Assembly: GCA_019828595.1 (NCBI GenBank)
Contig: JAHQRK010000011.1
Coordinates: forward strand, 558,001-622,000
DNA: 64,000 nucleotides
DNA from: Aphanomyces cochlioides
Lineage: Eukaryota > Oomycota > Saprolegniomycetes > Saprolegniales > Verrucalvaceae
Direction: 5' to 3'
Every line of letters begins with the position of its first letter. Position 1 is the stretch's first letter. The notes under the pieces were generated by a model. The model made no database searches, had not been told where the DNA came from, and worked only from the letters and a program-made list of their open reading frames with translations. A program made the position numbers and the translations under genes. This document shows positions 40,423-50,023 of the stretch, piece by piece.

Positions 40423-41481
40423 ATGGAAGGCAATGGATCATACAACAAACACGCCAGAGTCCAAGGCGGTCTCGTCGACATCACGTCGCACCTGTTGAAC
40501 GCAGCGATGGCTCGCTTTGCCAAACAATCCGCACTCAAGTCGAGCTACAGCATTGTCGATCTTGGAGCATCTCAAGGCCGCAACTCGCTCCAGCTCTTTC
40601 ATCATCTCCTCCGCCACCTGGATGCCAATCTTCCTGCTGAAAACGCAACGCCGGAACTCCTTGTGCTCCATGAAGATCAACCTGCCAACGATTTCGCCAC
40701 GCTGCTCGACACGCTCAACTCGCACTTGTCGTACATCCACAAGAGGCCAAACGTGTACACTGGTGTGATCGCCAAGAGCTTCTACGACCAAGTCGTTCCT
40801 TCCGCCTCGGCGGACATCATCGTGTCGTACATTTCAGCCCACTGGTTGGAGAAGGTTCCAGCTCCTCTTCCTGGCGCGCTCGTCTTCGTGAACGACCCTG
40901 AGCGCCAATCTCTTGCTTCGGCGGAAACGTTGGCGACGTGGCGTCAAGCAGCCCATGACGATCTTGTCAAGTTTCTTCGCCTCCGAGCTGCGGAATTGGT
41001 CGACAATGGCAGTTTGATCGTGACGATTCTGTCGGACGACGGCACTTTGGCAGCGTACAAGAACACTCTGGTGACGATGAAATGCCTGGAAGACATGGTC
41101 GCAGTCGGCGCTCTCTCTGCAGCTTCGTTGGATCGCATGGCGATGGGTCTGTATATGCGCACGACTGAAGATTTCTACGCCGCGATCAAGGAAGTTCCCG
41201 AGCTCGAACTGCACGAACACGAGCACGTCCATCTCGATTTTGACTTTGGCACTCCTGAACTCGCAGTCAAGTTTGCCCTCTCGGTCTTTAAGCCGTCGTT
41301 TGAAGCCGGCATGACCGAGGAAGAACGCAATAGCCCTATCGTCCAGGAAGGTTTCCACACATGCATGACCAAGCAAGTGGTGCAAAACTTCCACGATGAC
41401 GTCTTGCCAATCTACAGATCCACTGAAGCGGTCTACTGGTACGCTAACTTTACGCGACGCCCACGAGTCGGGCACCCTTAA
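40423..41481 (+). CDS. SABATH-family SAM-dependent carboxyl methyltransferase, 352 aa
   Basis: Single exon. It shows the SABATH pattern: N-terminal MEGNGSYNKHARVQGG, SAM-binding motif IVDLGASQGRNSLQ, LHEDQPANDFATLLDTL (the 'DxPxNDF' region) and IIVSYISAHWLEKVP (the 'S-x-HWLS' region). In plants these enzymes methylate carboxyl groups of small acids such as salicylate, jasmonate or indole acetate; the substrate here cannot be read. Length matches the family (about 350-380). A close paralogue lies at 48898 on the same strand, and the 7 kb between them is filled with transposons. Confidence 0.85.
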   Translation: MEGNGSYNKHARVQGGLVDITSHLLNAAMARFAKQSALKSSYSIVDLGASQGRNSLQLFHHLLRHLDANLPAENATPELLVLHEDQPANDFATLLDTLNSHLSYIHKRPNVYTGVIAKSFYDQVVPSASADIIVSYISAHWLEKVPAPLPGALVFVNDPERQSLASAETLATWRQAAHDDLVKFLRLRAAELVDNGSLIVTILSDDGTLAAYKNTLVTMKCLEDMVAVGALSAASLDRMAMGLYMRTTEDFYAAIKEVPELELHEHEHVHLDFDFGTPELAVKFALSVFKPSFEAGMTEEERNSPIVQEGFHTCMTKQVVQNFHDDVLPIYRSTEAVYWYANFTRRPRVGHP

Positions 41482-41986
41482 GTTTGACATCCTATCTACG
41501 TCTAATCTCCAGCACAATGCTACGCCATTGAGCTTATTTCCTCTGGCTAATTCATTTGAAGCATAGGAGCGGTAGAAAGACGCGAGTTTGTCCACTGGGT
41601 GGCGGCGTTGAACTTCCATCGCCAAAGATAGGCAACTCATGGACATCTCCAAAGTTCACGATACAGTAGAACTGTATAAATTCATATTTTTTAGCAAATA
41701 TATAAAATTTATCAATTTTCACAAATATGTAAAATTATTAATACTAATCCTATGGTAAAATACTTTATTTCATAATAATTTGCTGTTAGGGCCCGTCTGG
41801 ATGCCACCTATTATTGAGATAATTCGCAATATTTTGATCAATTATTGCATAATTTTGATTATCGCAAAATGCACTGTCTGGATGCCAAATATTGCATAAA
41901 TTTTATTGCAATAATTTATTTCAAAACAGGCCAAATATGCAATAAATAGGGGGTTTCAAAGCTGCACAGGAAATCAGATCAGAAAT

Positions 41987-42616
41987 ATGTCACAGAAAAT
42001 ACGCCTCTGTAATTGGTCAAAATTACAAGCCTCTGATCTGTGTTCTTTCCTGTGGTCTGTGGCATTTTTGGCCCAGAGGCCTGCACAGCTCTGTCTGGCG
42101 GAGGCTTATCAGTTTGTGAAGGTGAAGCAAATGGTGGTCGCATGGGATGGAGACAACTGCAAGTGCTCCGAGTGCACAAGCGTCTCAATTGACGGCCGCA
42201 GCTCCGTTGACATACTTATTGGCTGGATCACGCATCGAAACAGGGCGGGCGAGTTCTTCAATTGGATGCGCTACAAAGGCGCCGCGAAGACTAAGACAGG
42301 AGCGAACAAACGCACTGTAGCGAATGAAATCTCAACTCTACTACGCAAGCATGGACTACAACGTGATGGAGCAGCTCTTGAAGGGCAAGGCAAGGTGCAG
42401 CTTCAAATTGCAAAAGAGTTCATGCGTTCGAAAGAGTGGGAAGCCGACGTACGTGACAGAGAGGTTACTGTGAAGGCTCGCGAGATGGAAATACTCCATC
42501 GAAAGGAAATGTACAATGCTATCATGGATGAATGTAGATTGATGTATCAAATGGGCATTCCAAAGCAAGAAATACTCGATCATGCCAGACAAGAGAAAGA
42601 AAGACTAGGACTTTAA
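41987..42616 (+). CDS. Harbinger element 2 Myb/SANT-like DNA-binding protein, 209 aa
   Basis: The centre carries the trihelix/SANT-like module common in Harbinger second proteins: SVDILIGWITHRNRAGEFFNW, then KTGANKRTVANEISTLLRKH, followed by a coiled-coil end (EADVRDREVTVKAREMEILH). Such proteins bring the transposase to the nucleus and to the element ends. No stop or frameshift. Its TAA overlaps the stop of the transposase gene on the other strand. Confidence 0.82.
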   Translation: MSQKIRLCNWSKLQASDLCSFLWSVAFLAQRPAQLCLAEAYQFVKVKQMVVAWDGDNCKCSECTSVSIDGRSSVDILIGWITHRNRAGEFFNWMRYKGAAKTKTGANKRTVANEISTLLRKHGLQRDGAALEGQGKVQLQIAKEFMRSKEWEADVRDREVTVKAREMEILHRKEMYNAIMDECRLMYQMGIPKQEILDHARQEKERLGL

Positions 42617-43944
42617 CTGCTAATTTGTCTTTCATTCCAAAACTTGTTGCAATGATACTCACGGCGATCTTTAGCTGTGTCATAGCCATGGCTAACCGAC
42701 TCCCCTTCATCAACAGGTTGGTCGGTACTATCATAAGCCTGGATGTCAAGATCCCAGTCGTCTTCAGGATCGTTCATTTCAATAAGCAAGTTGTGCAAAA
42801 TGGTTGCACATCTGATGTAAAGAACCATGGTCTTTGCGGCAACCCTCTTGGCAATATCCATCCGCATTCCCCGGAGCGATTGGAATCTCCCCTTCAAGAG
42901 GCCAATACAGTGCTCGTTGACAGACCGGCATTGTGCTACACGAGTGTTGAAGTTCACTTGCATTTCTGACAATCGATGCCCGCGAATTCGTTTGTAAGTA
43001 GGCAGCAAGAAGTCACACAACATGTAGCCAGAGTCGGCTAGTAAAAACTCAAGCTGACCAAAATACATCGCAGGCTTTGTACCCAGCTTGCTATTAGACC
43101 AAACTCGCATGTCATGAACAGCACCAGGCCATCCAAGGTCCATAAAACGCACGCGCTTCTTATCATCACATACAACCATTCCAGCCATGCCATAATAACC
43201 CTTTCGGCTATAAAAATCTTCGCCATGAATAGAAGGACGAGCGTACACAGGGAATAACGTCCCGTCAACAAACCCAACACATCCCTCAAAGCCATGCTCT
43301 TCATTGATTCGATTGGCAATCATTTTACGCTCCTCATAGCTTGGCCAATATACAACGCGATGCTCCAAAGCCATGAGAGCGACAAGGCAGCGAGTACAAT
43401 ACAATGAAATTGAGCCTTCGCTAAGTCCAAAATGTCTGGCCAAGATTCCAACTGAACTGCCATTTCCAAACCGTCCAACCTTTGCAAGGAAGACAAGAAG
43501 CTGATGGTCAACAGGAGCCTGGGCCAATGTTGAGTAGTTTGAAAAGACTTCGTGTTCTCGGATTAGCATAACGATTTGTCGGAAACTGTTTTTGTTCATT
43601 CGAGCCTCTTGGCGAAAGCGTCCATCATCTAAACGCATCAAGAAATCAAACGGCGGCTCTCGTTTGGGGACAGGGTAACGGTGGCGTAGATATCGCTGGG
43701 ACAAGAGTTCTCCATACATTACAAGAAGCTGATCCAAGTTGAGACCGAGCTGAGACGAAGTGGCACCAAAGACAATGGAAACTAAGAGTCGGAATTCGGT
43801 GTCGAAAGGTTCGAGATGATGGTTTGTAGATGCTTCGTTGCACACACCGATGGATTCGCTTGAGTTGCGAGTTTGTGTGGTGGAGAGAGCAATCAGCCGC
43901 TGCATGTTGCTGATCATCGTCTGGCGCTCAGAGTAGCGAACCAT
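42613..43944 (-). CDS. Harbinger element 2 transposase (DDE_4), 443 aa
   Basis: Intact single-exon transposase. Catalytic residues: GFVDGTLFPVYARPS (D1), FLLADSGYMLCDFLLPTY (D2), SVNEHCIGLLKGRFQSL (E). GMAGMVVCDDKKRVRFMDLGWPGAVHD is the typical region between D1 and D2. N-terminal HTH-like part: LARHFGLSEGSISLYC. The start ATG at 43944 is well inside the element. Cuts and pastes the element at TWA sites. Confidence 0.92.
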   Translation of the reverse strand: MVRYSERQTMISNMQRLIALSTTQTRNSSESIGVCNEASTNHHLEPFDTEFRLLVSIVFGATSSQLGLNLDQLLVMYGELLSQRYLRHRYPVPKREPPFDFLMRLDDGRFRQEARMNKNSFRQIVMLIREHEVFSNYSTLAQAPVDHQLLVFLAKVGRFGNGSSVGILARHFGLSEGSISLYCTRCLVALMALEHRVVYWPSYEERKMIANRINEEHGFEGCVGFVDGTLFPVYARPSIHGEDFYSRKGYYGMAGMVVCDDKKRVRFMDLGWPGAVHDMRVWSNSKLGTKPAMYFGQLEFLLADSGYMLCDFLLPTYKRIRGHRLSEMQVNFNTRVAQCRSVNEHCIGLLKGRFQSLRGMRMDIAKRVAAKTMVLYIRCATILHNLLIEMNDPEDDWDLDIQAYDSTDQPVDEGESVSHGYDTAKDRREYHCNKFWNERQISS

Positions 43945-44348
43945 TGGTAAGGAGAAATGACGGAGATGTGTATTATCTTTGAGAGTTCATCTGATCTGTG
44001 CCTCAGAGAACTCGATTCAGAGGTGGCCATGCCGCTTATTTCGATTGGACAATAACTTGCCATTACCAACGACAAATTATCCCTGCGAGTTCCTGTGCAG
44101 CTTTGAAACCCCCTAATAATATTCAAAGTAGAATATTTTCCCCAATATCGTATAATCCACACAAATTCCCAATGATTATTTTATTTTCGTGGGAATCCAG
44201 ACACTCCGAAATTTTAATTATCGTGATATTATAATACGTGGTTTGTATTATTTTGACCAAAATATAACATAACGAATTTTCACACTATTTTTTATTTGGC
44301 ATCCAGACGGGCCCTTATTAATATTTTGCATTTTATATCAATCTTTAA

Positions 44349-44625
44349 GGGCCCGTCTGGATACCACTAATTATCATGATAAATCGCAATAATTTGAGCA
44401 TTATGGCATAATTTTAAATATTGTATAACTCCCTGTCTGGATGCACATATTCAATAAATTTTATTGCAAAAAATTATTCCAAAATCGGTCGATTGTCGCA
44501 ATAAAAAATATACCACTCAAAGTCGTATATTTTGACCAATATTGTATAATTCGGTCAAATTCTCTAATTTTATTCTATTTACTTGGGAATCCAGACAGTG
44601 CAAAAATAGAATTATTGTGATAATA
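44349..44625 (+). mobile_element. Harbinger element 2-type MITE or element end, interrupted by mariner
   Basis: Starts GGGCCCGTCTGGATACCA 35 bp after element 2 and continues with sequence like the left subterminal region of element 2 (ATAAATCGCAATAATTTGA). From about 44540 it resembles the right subterminal region (GGGAATCCAGACA). That suggests an internally deleted derivative. The mariner element enters at TA 44624-44625. The missing right end is not found directly beyond 46416; alternatively this is the left end of the damaged element 3. Confidence 0.6.
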
Positions 44626-46416
44626 CTTCCTCCACTCCGAAATAATTGATCAATCTTGAGGTTTTTCAAACTCCGAAATAATTGATCAAACAATTGAATA
44701 CTAATTTCAAGTTTATTTTTCTTGGCAGACCAAATACAAATAAAACCTGCACGTTAAATTTATCAACAATTGGGCTCAATCAGTCAGAGCCAGATTTTCC
44801 AAGTCATTGAGAATATCCCATTCACCTCTCAATTTCAAGATTTCAGCATTGACTGCTTTGGCATGTTCAGTCTTGTCAACAGAGTTGACAATGGATGTTG
44901 CTTCGTTGTACGTGTCAATAGTGCAAACAGCATTGTCACCAAGTGTCCCGTTGGCCATTTTCATCGTTTTCGACAGATGGGGCAGCTTGTACTTGTTGTT
45001 ACCTTTGTCTTTCATGATTGCAACCAGTACATGTTGAAGCGAAATCCATATCTTCTGTAATTTTTCTAGAGGATAGTCGTCAAATAGTCGCTTCACAAGA
45101 GCGATGAGATGGTCGATTGACTTTGGGTTGTGTTTCTTTTGTAGTGATTGAATCGATGCAAAAAATCCCAGGTCAAGACAGTTTGTATCGGGTGAATTTG
45201 GAGGTTGGGGGTTGATGCTGAACGCAAATCCCATGTTTCGGAAATTCTTAAAGCAATTCAAAATCGCAACGTCATCCATGGGTACATGCGAGCGAGCGTT
45301 GTCATGCTGGAGGACGATTTGAGTCATTGACTCGTCTTTATCGCGTGGCCAAATTGCGGCAATTCGAGGTAAAACATCGTTCATAAGAAGTGATCGATAA
45401 ACTTCCATTGTCACAGACTTGGGTTTCGTCTCAATTGTGCCTCGTGGTCGGTTTTTACTGCTTCGTTGGGCTGGCACATGATCAACAATTTCCCAAGCAC
45501 CAATTTTGCCGTCAAACCACTCCCCAGAACTTGATACCCTTCGTCGAGCGATGGCAACAAGGAACATAACTTTGACGGCTGCTTGGGCACTCGAGTCTTG
45601 TCGATGAGGGGGATCTTCATCCGGCGCGAGGTAATAGCAATTGTTTCTAAACTTCATGACGAACCATTTTTCGTCCAGGTGGACCAAGTTCAACATATTG
45701 TGCAATTCCATTGTCGGCAAGACAAACGACAAAGCAAATTTCAGGCGATGGACTTTATTTGTTTCGTTGAGCAAGGGCTTTACACGACTGCCTCTACGTT
45801 TCACCATGGCTCGTTGCATGTATCGATGAAGCGTAGCTTCGCCAATTCCTAATTGAGTGTCATTATTTAGTTGTCATTTTTCTTACCCAACGCCTTTGCT
45901 GTAGTTCCAAACGTTTGACGATCTTCCAGAGGGATGCTCTTTAGCGCAGCAGCCAGTGTTTCGGGAGTGTAAATGGGTTTGCGACCGACTTTGCCTTTCT
46001 TCTTCATTCGAACACTGGCTGCGGGATTTGCACCGCCACTACTTGGCAACTGAAGAAGGGTCCATATTCGTCTGATTGTAATCGGCGAGACATTGTACTC
46101 AAGGGCAAGAGACTTGTACAGCTGCATCTTCTTTCGGAGCTTCCCATTCGTCACTCGAAGCAATAGCGCGCGGGCCACCTCATCGCGCTGTTGGTCTGTG
46201 AGAACTGTGTATTTCATGTGAACTCGGAAAATGTATTGGTCACGTCAAAATGCTTGTTAAATAAGTCAAAGTCGTCATTTGAGATTGAAAACAAGTGCAT
46301 TGTACTAATTGGCTGAATAACAACAATTTTAGCCAATCAAACACTTCAAATCTTGAAGCACGACCTTAATTCGTCAAAAAATCAAAAATTGATCAATTAT
46401 TTCGGAGTGGAGGAAG
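44626..46416. mobile_element. Mariner element of the plant (Osmar/Stowaway-like) type, 1791 bp
   Basis: Inverted repeats of 29 bp starting CTTCCTCCACTCCGAAAT at 44626 and, inverted, ending at 46416. TA duplications at 44624-44625 and 46417-46418. The repeat motif CTCCGAAATAATTGATCAA recurs inside the left end near 44669, as transposase binding sites do. Carries one intron-containing transposase with no disabling change seen. The CTYCCTCC...CTCCGAAAT ends resemble the CTCCCTCCGTTCC ends of plant Stowaway/Osmar elements. Confidence 0.93.
44776..46217 (-). CDS. Mariner-type transposase (plant-like DDD), 467 aa
   Basis: Exons 45887-46217 and 44776-45848 join across a 38-nt intron (45849-45886) into 468 whole codons. 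N-terminal HTH (SLALEYNVSPITIRRIWTLL), then catalytic domain: NLVHLDEKWFVMK (D1), IVLQHDNARSHVP (D2), PPNSPDTNCLDLGFFASIQ (D3). The NSPDxNxLDLGFFxxIQ block is characteristic of plant mariner-like (Osmar) transposases rather than animal DD34D mariners. The transposase cuts at the 29-bp ends and targets TA. The intron is the shortest I see in the window. The reading frame is intact, so the element may be active. Confidence 0.9.
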
Positions 46417-46601
46417 TAGAAGAATTCTGCAAACAGTAATTACTTGTGAAATATCCTGATAGAAATCTCACTGGTAAATTTGGCGAACAAAATTCGCAGT
46501 GTGCAATTCTCACGGGGATGAAAATTTCCTCGTCAGTATCTGGCGAAGTGCAGGATGTTCCGGTTAGACTGTTGCACGCCTCTGACCGAACGTGAAAATC
46601 T

Positions 46602-47417
46602 ATGGTTGAGCCCCGAGATGAAGCTGAAGCACGCACTGAAGCGAAGAGAAAGCCAGCATTTCGCTTTAGATTGTCGTCTGATGTCGACCTACTGAAGGAG
46701 GTCATTCATGTACAACCTTTTGACTGTCCACACGGACAAACCAAGGCACGTTGGGAGGAGGTCGGAAGCCACATGAAAGAGATACATGGTGAGGGTTACA
46801 GCACTTGGCTGTCGCAAGCGATTTGACGATTTAATGGCCGCATTCAAGCAAAACACTGTAGCCTCTCTTCGTGCGTCTGGGACTGAGGAGGAATATGATG
46901 AACGTGACTGGCTTCTCCAAGACATCTCACTTGGTACCGAAGTATCAATGTCATTTATCTTACTCGACATGCCTAGACTAGTCAGATCATGGATCGAAAG
47001 AATGCTGCAAGAGAGGAAAAATGCAATAAAATTGAGAAGCGAGAAAACGATGGAGATAAAATTCGAGACGCAGCTTTGACTCGAATGAAAAGACAAATGA
47101 TGGACAACGAAACCTCGAGCCGAGTTGACGAGGATGTTCGTGAGAAGAAGTCAAAGCGTGGAGCCATTGATCTTTCTCAAGTTTTCATTGACCTGTCCAC
47201 TGCAATGCATGAGTCCAATCAATTGAAGCGGGATGAATGTGATTTAGCAAAGCGAAAACTAGCTCTTGACGAGGCTCGATACGAAACAGAAAAATCTGAA
47301 CGTGAAGCTCGGCTCCTTATTGAAAAATCGGAACGTGAAGCGCGTTTCGAAATTGAAAAACGAGAACGTGAATGCATGCTGAGGTTATTCGTTCGCTTAT
47401 CAACAAGAATTAGATAA
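46602..47417 (+). pseudogene. Harbinger element 3 Myb/SANT-like gene, frames broken
   Basis: Three overlapping frames carry successive parts: VDLLKEVIHVQPFDCPHGQT (46602 frame), TALGCRKRFDDLMAAFKQNT plus EEYDERDWLLQDIS (46786 frame) and a Lys/Glu-rich coiled coil (46989 frame, LSQVFIDLSTAMHESNQLKR). An intron-like GTACCG...CCTAG exists at 46934-46976 but does not restore the frame. So either an indel or an unrecognised exon structure is involved. The N-terminal module is a Myb-like domain seen in oomycete transposon genes. Confidence 0.5.
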
Positions 47418-47448
47418 CACCATCAATTGAATTCATGCATCATGTACA

Positions 47449-48402
47449 TTAAACTTGAGGAGCCGCACTAGAAATTGACTTCAGGTAATCTTGGACATGA
47501 GGTGGCTCCATTTCAAAGAACTCAGAGATTTGGTTTCTCCTGTTCATACATGTTTGGATATTGGTCAACAAAACAGCGACTGCATATTGAGTACCGACCG
47601 CACGAGACCAGAGTTTTTGTCCTCCTCGATAATCAACCATTGTCCATGACTTGAGCACGATACGAAATCCCCACTCCACACTTACTCCCACAGCACTCAT
47701 CCTCTTGTTGAATTCTGCTTGATAGACATCAAGCTTGGCCCCTCTATATCCAGAAACGATGACATCATTAATGCCATACGCGGGGTCACCATAGATCACA
47801 TAGCGCTTTCCATCCACGTTCAATTTTTGTTTGAGATGAGGCACAATATTGCTCCGTTCTAGCAGGTACGCGTCGTGGCGCGATCCCCGCTCGGGTCCAT
47901 GTAGGTGGACAATAATTCCATCAGGACTACAAATTGATTGGAACTTCAGAGCGTGTTTTCTCTAAATAATAGTGAGCCCAATGCAGTGATAGAACGTTAC
48001 CTTGTGCCCATTGTATGCGGTCTTTTGGACTCCCTTGCCCGGACGACATATTCCTCTCACAGTGCCATCGATAAACCCGATACACGTATCGAGTGGAGCC
48101 CCTTTGTTTCGTACGGCACACGCGCAAGCCTCATGCCAGGGTCCATTGAGCCGATCATCGTCCCATTTGAACAAGTGTTTAAGTTTAGCATAAATCAAAT
48201 CCATCAACTCATTTGATATGTCGGAGATTGCTTCTCGGCTGCGGCCAAACATCGTTACCATTGACCCAAGATGATGCGGCCATGCCAAACGATGAAGCAA
48301 TATACAGAGAGCCTCCACTCCATCCGCATTGTAGCGTCTGGTTGTTTGAAATGGATCGGGTATCCCAAGCAACTGGACAAGCTCCACGATATGGTCCTTC
48401 AT
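47449..48402 (-). pseudogene. Harbinger element 3 transposase, N-terminus uncertain
   Basis: Exons 48001-48402 and 47449-47961 join across a 39-nt GT-AG intron (47962-48000), giving NGHK|RKHALKFQSI in frame. D1 is in TCIGFIDGTVRGICRPG, D2 in VIYGDPAYGINDVI and E in VSVEWGFRIVLKSW, the HARBI1/DDE_4 order. The reading frame is open upstream of 48402 (ADPTKAIDILRSRFNF) to a stop near 48552 without an ATG, so the true start or a first exon is missing or beyond the TIR-like end. The product from MKDHIVELVQ (304 aa) is shorter than elements 1 and 2; probably inactive, not certain. Confidence 0.6.
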
Positions 48403-48563
48403 AAAACGGAAGTTGTAAATACATGATGCGTTTGAATGACTCTTGAAGTTGAAACGGGAGCGAAGAATGTCGATGGCCTTGGTTGGGTCAGCCGACTCGA
48501 CCCATACAAGGCCGTCAGCACGAGCAGTCCTGCTGTCTCGTCCATTGGATTGTCAGATGGCCC

Positions 48564-48897
48564 TTAAAAATTAATACTTTTGGTCATATGGAGTACTAGT
48601 ACTACACAGTATGTACTTTTTCTGAATGGACATGTTGAGATTTGGTGTCGCAAAATCTGCAGCTGAGAGCTTTGAGCGGCTTTCATGGCGATGAAGCTGC
48701 CGAAGAGCTGGAAAGAAAGCTTGTGAACTATGGCGATGGGCAAAGCTGCAACGAGTCGTATCTTTACCAACCCAAGTTGGAATCTGTGTCGACAAACAAC
48801 GTGCCACAGAATGGTGTAGTGACTGACGGGTGAAATACTACAGTAGACTTCTGGTCAGAGTGCTGCATTCCTCGTTATTCATCTTGATCGTCAAGCC
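48564..48897. other. Spacer upstream of second SABATH gene
   Basis: About 330 bp between the transposon island and the start at 48898. It should contain the promoter. No gene seen. Confidence 0.5.
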
Positions 48898-49953
48898 ATG
48901 GAAGGCAAAGGAGCGTACAATAAAAATGCCGTCACCCAAGTGGGCCTCGTCGATCTCACGACTGACTTGTTGAACGCCGCCATGGCTCGTTTGGTCAAAC
49001 AAGCCGAGCTCAAGTCGAGATATTCCATCGTCGATCTTGGAGCATCTCAAGGACGCAACTCGCTTCAGCTCTTTTGTCATCTCATCCGCCACCTTGATGC
49101 CAATCTTCCGATTGACAGTACGCCTCCTGAACTTTTTGTCCTCCATCAAGACCAACCGGCGAATGATTTTGCCACGCTCCTCGACACGCTCAACTCAAAT
49201 GCCTCTTACTTTCATGAACGACCAAACGTGTTCACTGGTGTTATTTCCAAGAGCTTCTACGAGCGCATGTTGCCGTCGGCGTCGGTGGACATCTTCGTGT
49301 CGTATATCGCTCTGCACTGGCTGACCAAAGTGCCAGCTCCTTTGCCTGGCCCGATCTTGTTCGTCGACGACTTAGATCAACGAGACAGTATTCCTCCAGC
49401 GACGTTGGCAACCTGGCGTCAAGCTGCTCATGAAGATCTCGTCAAGTTTCTTCGTCTTCGAGCTGCTGAGCTGGTGGACAACGGCAGTATGATCTTGACA
49501 TTTGCATCCAACGATGGCAGTAGACTGTCGCTCATGAATATCCGCAAGATGACTTTGGCATTTCAAGACATGGTTGCAATGGGTCTCCTTTCGCGTGAAT
49601 CGTTGGATCGCATGGTCGTTGCCATGTACATGCACTCGAAGGAAGAGTTCATAGCGGCCGTAGCTCAAGTCCCCGAGCTGGAGCTGCATGAACACCGCCA
49701 TTTTAAACTGGCCTATGTCTTTCCAAGCGCTGAGATTGGAGCCAAGATAATCTCGGCAGCCTTCCTTCCATTGTTTCAAGTCGCCATGACCGAAGAAGAG
49801 CGCACGGATCTCCGCTTCAAAGGAGCATTTATTACTCACTTGGCGAAGCGATACAGCGAAGAGATCGACGACGATCATACTTCGCTGTATCAAGAGGCTG
49901 TCGGGACATACTTCTATGCCAACCTGACCCGACGCCCACGACAAGCTCCATAG
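48898..49953 (+). CDS. SABATH-family SAM-dependent carboxyl methyltransferase, second copy, 351 aa
   Basis: Close paralogue of 40423-41481 in the same orientation: MEGKGAYNKNAVTQVG, SAM motif IVDLGASQGRNSLQ, LHQDQPANDFATLLDTL and IFVSYIALHWLTKVP are retained. The middle (LVKFLRLRAAELVDNGSM) is nearly identical; the substrate-facing C-terminal half differs more (EEFIAAVAQVPELELHEHRH versus EDFYAAIKEVPELELHEHEH), which may mean a changed substrate. Single exon. 70 bp downstream a convergent gene ends. Substrate unknown. Confidence 0.85.
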   Translation: MEGKGAYNKNAVTQVGLVDLTTDLLNAAMARLVKQAELKSRYSIVDLGASQGRNSLQLFCHLIRHLDANLPIDSTPPELFVLHQDQPANDFATLLDTLNSNASYFHERPNVFTGVISKSFYERMLPSASVDIFVSYIALHWLTKVPAPLPGPILFVDDLDQRDSIPPATLATWRQAAHEDLVKFLRLRAAELVDNGSMILTFASNDGSRLSLMNIRKMTLAFQDMVAMGLLSRESLDRMVVAMYMHSKEEFIAAVAQVPELELHEHRHFKLAYVFPSAEIGAKIISAAFLPLFQVAMTEEERTDLRFKGAFITHLAKRYSEEIDDDHTSLYQEAVGTYFYANLTRRPRQAP

Positions 49954-50023
49954 GCGTTCTCTTCCGCGCCGACCTGGACCAACTTCACGGCTGTGAGGGT
50001 AATGGAGCGTGTATATTTGTGCA

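Larger units (their letters stand above)
41789..44314. mobile_element. Complete PIF/Harbinger DNA transposon (element 2), 2526 bp
   Basis: Perfect 18-bp terminal inverted repeat GGGCCCGTCTGGATGCCA at 41789 and, inverted, ending at 44314. TTA target duplication at 41786-41788 and 44315-44317. Both genes look intact: a Myb/SANT-like protein (+) and transposase (-), convergent and overlapping by 3-4 bp. AT-rich subterminal regions repeat CCAGACA-like motifs (CTGTCTGGATGCC, GGAATCCAGACA). This is the best candidate here for an active DNA transposon. It belongs to a different TIR family from element 1. Confidence 0.94.
46419..48563. mobile_element. Decayed PIF/Harbinger element (element 3)
   Basis: Has the same gene order as element 2: a Myb/SANT-like gene (+) facing a DDE_4 transposase (-). 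A TIR-like end, GTCAGATGGCCC, lies at 48552-48563 and is followed by TTA. The left end is not found; it may be the GGGCCC end at 44349, with the mariner nested between, but the TSDs (TAA versus TTA) do not match. Boundaries are therefore approximate. Confidence 0.55.

Noticed and set aside
44349..48563. One 4.2-kb Harbinger element with a nested mariner
   Set aside because: Attractive because of similar ends, but the flanking triplets differ (TAA versus TTA) and the segment 44540-44625 already resembles a right end. Kept as two features with an alternative noted.
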